Of a stretch of DNA of 27,461 bases, positions 23,325 through 27,461 are shown piece after piece. The position numbers and the translations under genes are program-made. The stretch's first letter is position 1. Every line of letters starts with the position of its first letter. Origin of the DNA: Clostridiales bacterium. Its GTDB lineage: Bacteria; Bacillota_A; Clostridia; Saccharofermentanales; Saccharofermentanaceae. The stretch spans positions 1 to 27,461 of the forward strand of contig JAGCGE010000198.1 of the NCBI GenBank assembly GCA_017649745.1, read 5' to 3'. The notes under the pieces are model-generated. The model ran no database searches and was not told where the DNA came from. It saw only the letters and a program-made list of their open reading frames with translations.

Positions 23325-23339
23325 AGTAAGGAATAGCAC

Positions 23340-24149
23340 ATGGATATAGATTCATTAAGGACATTTGTCCTTCTTTCAGAGACAGGTAACTTCACCAAAA
23401 CGTCGCAGTTCATGTTCATCGCACAGTCGACTGTGAGCAACAGGATCAATGAGTTAGAAAGAGAACTTGGAGTGAAGCTTTTCGAGAGGAATAACAGGTC
23501 AGTAACTCTTACAAGTCAGGGTGAGGAGTTCCTCGATTACGCCAGGAAAGTCATCGATCTGACTGACGGTGCGATCCCTGAGATCGTCTCCGGCAAGCAC
23601 AGCAGGACGATAAGGATCGGCTGCGCCGATACGATCTATGAGTGCCATCTTGGGAAGGAACTGCAGCGTAAGATCAGGAAAGACAAGAAGACCAACTATA
23701 AGGTGTCGATTGGTCATTCTTCTGACCTTAATGAGCAGCTTCAAAATGATATGTTCGACGTGATCTACACCTTCATTCCTCTTCGTAAGGCGAAGTTTAA
23801 GTGTGAGCCGTACAAGCGTGACGAGATGGTCCTCGTGACTGACTTCAACAATACGAAATACAAGTCGATCTCGCGCGATGAACTCATCAAGGAAAGATAC
23901 ATCATGTGTGATTTCGCGCTTAAGGATGTGGGCAGTTTCATCAGGAATATCTTCCCTGAGCATCACAGATTCCCGATCGAGATCAACGACTGTTCGAAAG
24001 TCGCGCCAATGCTTTTCGGAAATGATTTCTATACATTCCTTCCGATCGACATCGCGGAGCCTCTGATAAGAGAGAAGAAGCTTCGTAAGGTCAGGCTCAA
24101 GGACCTGAACACTCCCGTCATCTGCAGTTACATCGTGAGGAAGAAATAA
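23340..24149 (+). CDS. LysR-type transcriptional regulator
   Basis: A DNA-binding regulator of 269 residues, a little shorter than the usual 290-310. The N-terminal winged helix-turn-helix (1-60) is standard: MDIDSLRTFVLLSETGNFTKTS...STVSNRINELERELGVKLFERNNRSVTLTSQGEEFLDYA. The effector domain (about 90-269) has two alpha/beta lobes but its end is short. A weak SD (AAGGAA) lies about 6 nt before ATG 23340. It is divergent from the GNAT gene, the usual arrangement for a LysR regulator and its target, so control of that gene is a fair guess. Its 3' end overlaps the glycerate kinase gene by 22 bp. Effector unknown. Confidence 0.93.
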   Translation: MDIDSLRTFVLLSETGNFTKTSQFMFIAQSTVSNRINELERELGVKLFERNNRSVTLTSQGEEFLDYARKVIDLTDGAIPEIVSGKHSRTIRIGCADTIYECHLGKELQRKIRKDKKTNYKVSIGHSSDLNEQLQNDMFDVIYTFIPLRKAKFKCEPYKRDEMVLVTDFNNTKYKSISRDELIKERYIMCDFALKDVGSFIRNIFPEHHRFPIEINDCSKVAPMLFGNDFYTFLPIDIAEPLIREKKLRKVRLKDLNTPVICSYIVRKK

Positions 24150-25231
24150 CGCACCGTTTCCATCAGGTTATGATATGCCACGTCTCTATCCATGAAGTTT
24201 GGTACTTCAGGGAGGATGTGATATGAGTCGAATACTTCAAGGAGCAGCATCGCATCATTTCCTTCGCACCCTGCGAAAACGATCGCCTTCTTGCCATTTT
24301 CCTTAGCTATCTTTCCGGCTTCAACAGGACCCTTGCCGCTCATACTCTGACCGTCGATCCTGCCTTCGCCTGTTATGAGCATGTCTGCGTTCTTGATGTG
24401 ATCTGTTAGACCCGTTACATCAAAGACGAGCTTCGAACCTGACATGAGCGTAGCACCTAGATAGTTTCTAAGTGCATATCCCACGCCGCCTGCTGCGCCG
24501 CTTCCGGGTAACTCACTATCAGCTTCAGGTATCACTTCTGATGTGAGAACTGAGTAGTTTCTCATCCACTCATCCATGTCTTTTATCTGTTCTTCTGTCG
24601 CACCTTTCTGAGGAGCATATACGTGACTGCATCCGTTTATTCCTAGAAGGGGATTAGTGACGTCGCATGCAACTTTGAATTCGGATTCAGAGATTCTTTT
24701 ATCTATCCCGCTAATATCTATTTGCTTGAGGGTCTTTAGTCCGATCGCGCCTTGTGGGACATCCTGTCCGTTACTGTCGAGGAATCTCACGCCAAGCGCG
24801 CTCAGTAGTCCTGTTCCGCCATCGTTTGTTGCGCTGCCGCCGATACCTATAACGAATTTTCGGATACCAAGATCAAGAGCATCCTTTATGAGTTCGCCTG
24901 TTCCATATGAAGTAGCGGACATTATGTCGTTATGTTCGACCAGGGTTAATCCTGAGGCTTCAGCCATCTCGATAACGGCTGTGTCGTTATTTACTATTCC
25001 GTAGCTTGCGTTTACCTTCTTGCCGTCAGGACCTGTTACGGCTTTTGTCTTATATGTTCCGCTAAGACCATCTACTAGTGCTCTTAAGGTTCCTTCGCCG
25101 CCGTCAGCGAGCGGAAGGACCGTGACGTTATGTTCCGGTGATGCACTTAAGATACCCTCTTTTACGGCGTTTCCCGCTTCGAGGGATGACAGTGATCCTT
25201 TAAAGGAATCCATGGCGACAAGAATATTCAA
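24128..25231 (-). CDS. Glycerate kinase (GlxK/GarK family)
   Basis: A cytoplasmic kinase of 367 residues that phosphorylates D-glycerate, normally at C2, feeding it into glycolysis. The family's opening reads MNILVAMDSFKGSLSSLEAG, followed by PLADGGEGT, the IGGSATNDGGTG segment and LPGSGAAGGVGYAL plus ITGEGRIDGQSMSGKGP near the C-terminus, all standard. The start is TTG at 25231, fixed by the family start, with GAGGA about 9 nt upstream. Two adjacent TATAAT boxes upstream on the minus strand (about 25261-25273) give a strong AT-rich promoter. It overlaps the 3' end of lysR. Confidence 0.95.
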   Translation of the reverse strand: MNILVAMDSFKGSLSSLEAGNAVKEGILSASPEHNVTVLPLADGGEGTLRALVDGLSGTYKTKAVTGPDGKKVNASYGIVNNDTAVIEMAEASGLTLVEHNDIMSATSYGTGELIKDALDLGIRKFVIGIGGSATNDGGTGLLSALGVRFLDSNGQDVPQGAIGLKTLKQIDISGIDKRISESEFKVACDVTNPLLGINGCSHVYAPQKGATEEQIKDMDEWMRNYSVLTSEVIPEADSELPGSGAAGGVGYALRNYLGATLMSGSKLVFDVTGLTDHIKNADMLITGEGRIDGQSMSGKGPVEAGKIAKENGKKAIVFAGCEGNDAMLLLEVFDSYHILPEVPNFMDRDVAYHNLMETVRYFFLTM

Positions 25232-25296
25232 AATAGCAGATCCTCTGATTTTTTTCTAATATTATAATTATATTTTTCCTAAAAGATAAAAAATAA

Positions 25297-25325
25297 TTGC
25301 ATAATTTTGTCTCAACGAATAAACT
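25297..25325 (+). promoter_or_regulatory. Promoter of the small membrane protein / GH43 operon
   Basis: TTGCAT (25297-25302), a 17-nt spacer and TAAACT (25320-25325), then a leader of about 40 nt with SD GGGAGG. Confidence 0.5.
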
Positions 25326-25371
25326 ATGACATAGGTTTGACCTGACTGGTCTTATCTGAGGGAGGTTTATT

Positions 25372-25989
25372 ATGAATTTTATGTCGGTCGGATACCAAAC
25401 ATTTATCACGCTCATGCGTACTTTTATGGGCTTCTTTATCTTCGGAGTTATCGTAGGAATTCTCCTTATAGTCCTGTCAGCTGTATTGAAGCGTAAGGGT
25501 AAGAACGGTAAGGCTCCTAAGGCTATCGGAGCTATCGCGATCGTTTTGTGTGTTGTTCCATTGCTCTTCATCGTTGGTGATACGATAATGGGCAAGTTCA
25601 ATCATGGTTCGGAATTTACATCAGATACTTTCAGCGAGAAGATCGTTGCAGCTATTAAGGCAAAAGATTCAGCTAAGATGACTGAACTTTTCGAGGGTGT
25701 CTCGAAAGAAGATGCTGACGAATTCTTCTCGTATATCGACGGCGACATCACGAGCATCGATGAGCCACAGACAGATCTTCGTAACGATTACGGCGACGAT
25801 TCAGTTCTCGACTTTGTAGAGTGCGACGGAACGATCGAGAATGTAGTTACGGCAAATGAGACATACACTATCGAATACAAGGCTGACGTATACAGAAGAG
25901 GCGGTAAAGAGTGCGTTAAGACATTGACTCTCTATGACCACATCGGAAGCCCTATCTACGAACTTAGGAGCGAATCTGAAGCTAAATGA
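25372..25989 (+). CDS. Small membrane protein with extracytoplasmic DUF5104-like domain
   Basis: A 205-residue protein of unknown function with two membrane helices (about 17-40 and 53-72), separated by a basic loop (LKRKGKNGKAPK), and a C-terminal acidic domain (about 80-205). That domain has the form of DUF5104-like regions: a helix with IVAAIKAKDSAKMTELFEGVSKEDADEFFSYI, then beta strands to the end. Its stop codon overlaps the GH43 start (ATGA), which suggests translational coupling. SD GGGAGG precedes ATG 25372. The domain resemblance is by eye and tentative. Confidence 0.75.
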   Translation: MNFMSVGYQTFITLMRTFMGFFIFGVIVGILLIVLSAVLKRKGKNGKAPKAIGAIAIVLCVVPLLFIVGDTIMGKFNHGSEFTSDTFSEKIVAAIKAKDSAKMTELFEGVSKEDADEFFSYIDGDITSIDEPQTDLRNDYGDDSVLDFVECDGTIENVVTANETYTIEYKADVYRRGGKECVKTLTLYDHIGSPIYELRSESEAK

Positions 25990-27461
25990 TTATCTATGAC
26001 AATCCGATTCTGAAAATGGATTTTCCTGATCCCGACGTGATCTTTCACGACGGGATCTATTACATGGTCACGACTACGATGCATTTCTTCCCTGGCGGAG
26101 AGATACTTAAGTCTGAGGACCTGGTTAACTGGGAACACTGCACTTATATCTACGATAAGATCGACAGCACTCCTGCACAGAAGCTGGAGGGCGATTCCCA
26201 TATCTACGGCAAGGGAATGTGGGCTGCCACATTGAGATTTCACGAGGGAACTTTCTATGTCGCATTCGTCTGCAATGACACCCACAAGACATATCTCTAC
26301 AGATCAGAGAGTATCGAAGGTCCTTGGCGAAAAAGTGAGATCGAAGGGTTCTACCACGATCTGTCACTTCTTTTCGATGATGGAAAAGCATATCTCGTTT
26401 ACGGCAATACAGAGATTCACCTTACTGAATTAAACGATGATCTTACGGCGCCTCGTAAGGGCGGCCTCGACCGCGTTATCGTTGTGGATGAAGGCAACAA
26501 GATGCTGGGCTACGAAGGCTCCCACATCTACAAGATCGACGGCAGATACTGGGTCTTCTTCATCCATTCTCTGAAGGACCGCTGGAGAAGAGTCGAGGCA
26601 GCTTTTTCTGCTGACAGTCTCGACGGCGAATTCGTTGGCGGCGACATTTTCGACGATGACCTCGGCATCAGGAATTCCGGCATCGCTCAGGGCGGCATCG
26701 TCTGTGATGACAACGGCAACTGGAACGCGATCCTTTTCCAGGACAGCGGCGCGATCGGCAGGATGCCTGTGGTTGTTCCTGGTAAGTGGGTCGACGGTAA
26801 GCCTGTGTTCGGGATTGACGGTAAGGCACCGCGCGATCTTCCTTCTAACGGCAAGAAGACTAAGCCTCTATTCGGCAGCGACGACTTCGAATCCGGATGC
26901 GAAGATTACTGGCAATTCAACCACGAACCTGACATGGATCTCGTAAGATTCGATAACGGTCTTTGGATAACAACCGACAAGATATCTCACAATATCTTCC
27001 ATTCGAAAAACACTCTCACGCAGAGGATGAATTCTCCTTTCTGCTGCGGTGAAGTTACGATCGACGGAAGCAAGATGAATAACGGCGACGTTGCTTGTCT
27101 TAGTGCTTTCCAGGGCGACTTCGCTCTTGCCGGTCTTCTAAAGGAAAACGACGAGTTCTACGCAGTCATGATGAGTAACGAGAGTCAGGGAAGCTTCTGG
27201 GATCTTTCTGAAGACACGATAAAGACTGAAGAGAAGATCAAGCTCAACAGTTCTACTCTTACCGTGAAGCTAACCTGTGAATTCGAAAACGACACCTGTA
27301 CTTGTTACATCAAGAAAGGCGACGAGTTTGTTAATATCGGCTCTACTCACAACCTGCATTTCAGGCTCGATCACTTCACCGGTGTTCGATTCGCATTGTC
27401 TTATTATTCTCCTGAGACTGTCGGTGGAACTGCCGGCTTTACTCACTTCGTCACGGGGTAA
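25986..27461 (+). CDS. GH43-family glycoside hydrolase (beta-xylosidase/arabinofuranosidase type)
   Basis: A 491-residue enzyme acting on xylan or arabinan side chains or oligosaccharides. It has the GH43 five-bladed propeller at about 1-300. Catalytic residues expected for the family: base D15 in FPDPDV, pKa modulator D125 in YHDLSLLF, acid E177 in YEGSHIYK. The stretch MVTTTMHFFPGGEILKSEDLVNWEH is characteristic of the xylosidase/arabinofuranosidase subgroups. The C-terminal 300-491 is a beta-sandwich (GH43_C2-like). There is no signal peptide, so it is probably intracellular and acts on imported oligosaccharides. It is translationally coupled to the upstream membrane protein gene. The stop codon is the last three bases of the window, so the CDS is complete. 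Confidence 0.93.
   Translation: MIIYDNPILKMDFPDPDVIFHDGIYYMVTTTMHFFPGGEILKSEDLVNWEHCTYIYDKIDSTPAQKLEGDSHIYGKGMWAATLRFHEGTFYVAFVCNDTHKTYLYRSESIEGPWRKSEIEGFYHDLSLLFDDGKAYLVYGNTEIHLTELNDDLTAPRKGGLDRVIVVDEGNKMLGYEGSHIYKIDGRYWVFFIHSLKDRWRRVEAAFSADSLDGEFVGGDIFDDDLGIRNSGIAQGGIVCDDNGNWNAILFQDSGAIGRMPVVVPGKWVDGKPVFGIDGKAPRDLPSNGKKTKPLFGSDDFESGCEDYWQFNHEPDMDLVRFDNGLWITTDKISHNIFHSKNTLTQRMNSPFCCGEVTIDGSKMNNGDVACLSAFQGDFALAGLLKENDEFYAVMMSNESQGSFWDLSEDTIKTEEKIKLNSSTLTVKLTCEFENDTCTCYIKKGDEFVNIGSTHNLHFRLDHFTGVRFALSYYSPETVGGTAGFTHFVTG

Noticed and set aside
1..27461. tRNA, rRNA, CRISPR, insertion sequence or attachment sites
   Set aside because: No cloverleaf, repeat-spacer array, transposase or matching terminal repeats were seen on reading both strands.

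Overview
The window looks like a chromosomal piece from an anaerobic, low-to-mid GC member of the Clostridia (Lachnospiraceae/Oscillospirales-like). The evidence is an FeoA-FeoA-FeoB iron operon with a small Cys-rich tail protein, an [FeFe]-hydrogenase maturase (HydE), DUF4214 surface modules, a GH43 xylan-type glycosidase, strong AGGAGG ribosome binding sites and occasional TTG/GTG starts. No rRNA, tRNA, insertion sequence, prophage or CRISPR array was seen.

Region 1 (1-4490), divalent metal uptake: a ZIP-family transporter on the minus strand faces feoA-feoA-feoB-feoB-associated protein on the plus strand. Between them lie five copies of an 18-bp inverted repeat (RGTTAG-N6-CTAAYY). Two are at the ZIP promoter. 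Three lie downstream of the feo -10 box, spaced exactly 34 bp apart. A single metalloregulator of DtxR/IdeR type probably controls both units. A 14-bp hairpin, a second minus-strand promoter and a possible 33-codon ORF also lie in this gap.

Region 2 (4487-9236), surface and accessory genes: a small lipoprotein, a secreted parallel beta-helix protein with a low-complexity linker and two C-terminal DUF4214 modules, and an AT-richer AAA/DUF4143 ATPase whose ribosome binding site is a run of eight G.

Region 3 (9269-21725), a large same-strand envelope cluster: an M13 metallopeptidase lipoprotein, a duplicated FtsX-type permease and its ATPase, a second ATPase and second duplicated permease, a penicillin-binding-like serine hydrolase with an unusually short N-terminus, an OmpR-family response regulator and a histidine kinase. 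An internal regulatory region at 14446-14551 carries an 11-bp-period direct repeat (TAAGAATTT twice), a candidate operator for the cluster's own regulator, and a hairpin that pairs the ribosome binding site of the next gene. The cluster ends at a palindromic terminator. The likely theme is sensing of, and defence against, envelope-active compounds; this is inferred from gene families and context.

Region 4 (21726-27461): hydE (TTG start, SD within a 5' hairpin), a GNAT acetyltransferase, a LysR regulator, glycerate kinase, a small membrane protein and a GH43 glycosidase whose stop codon is the last base of the window. Two convergent pairs (hydE/GNAT and lysR/glycerate kinase) overlap at their 3' ends. 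All identifications are by reading motifs; no database search was run.
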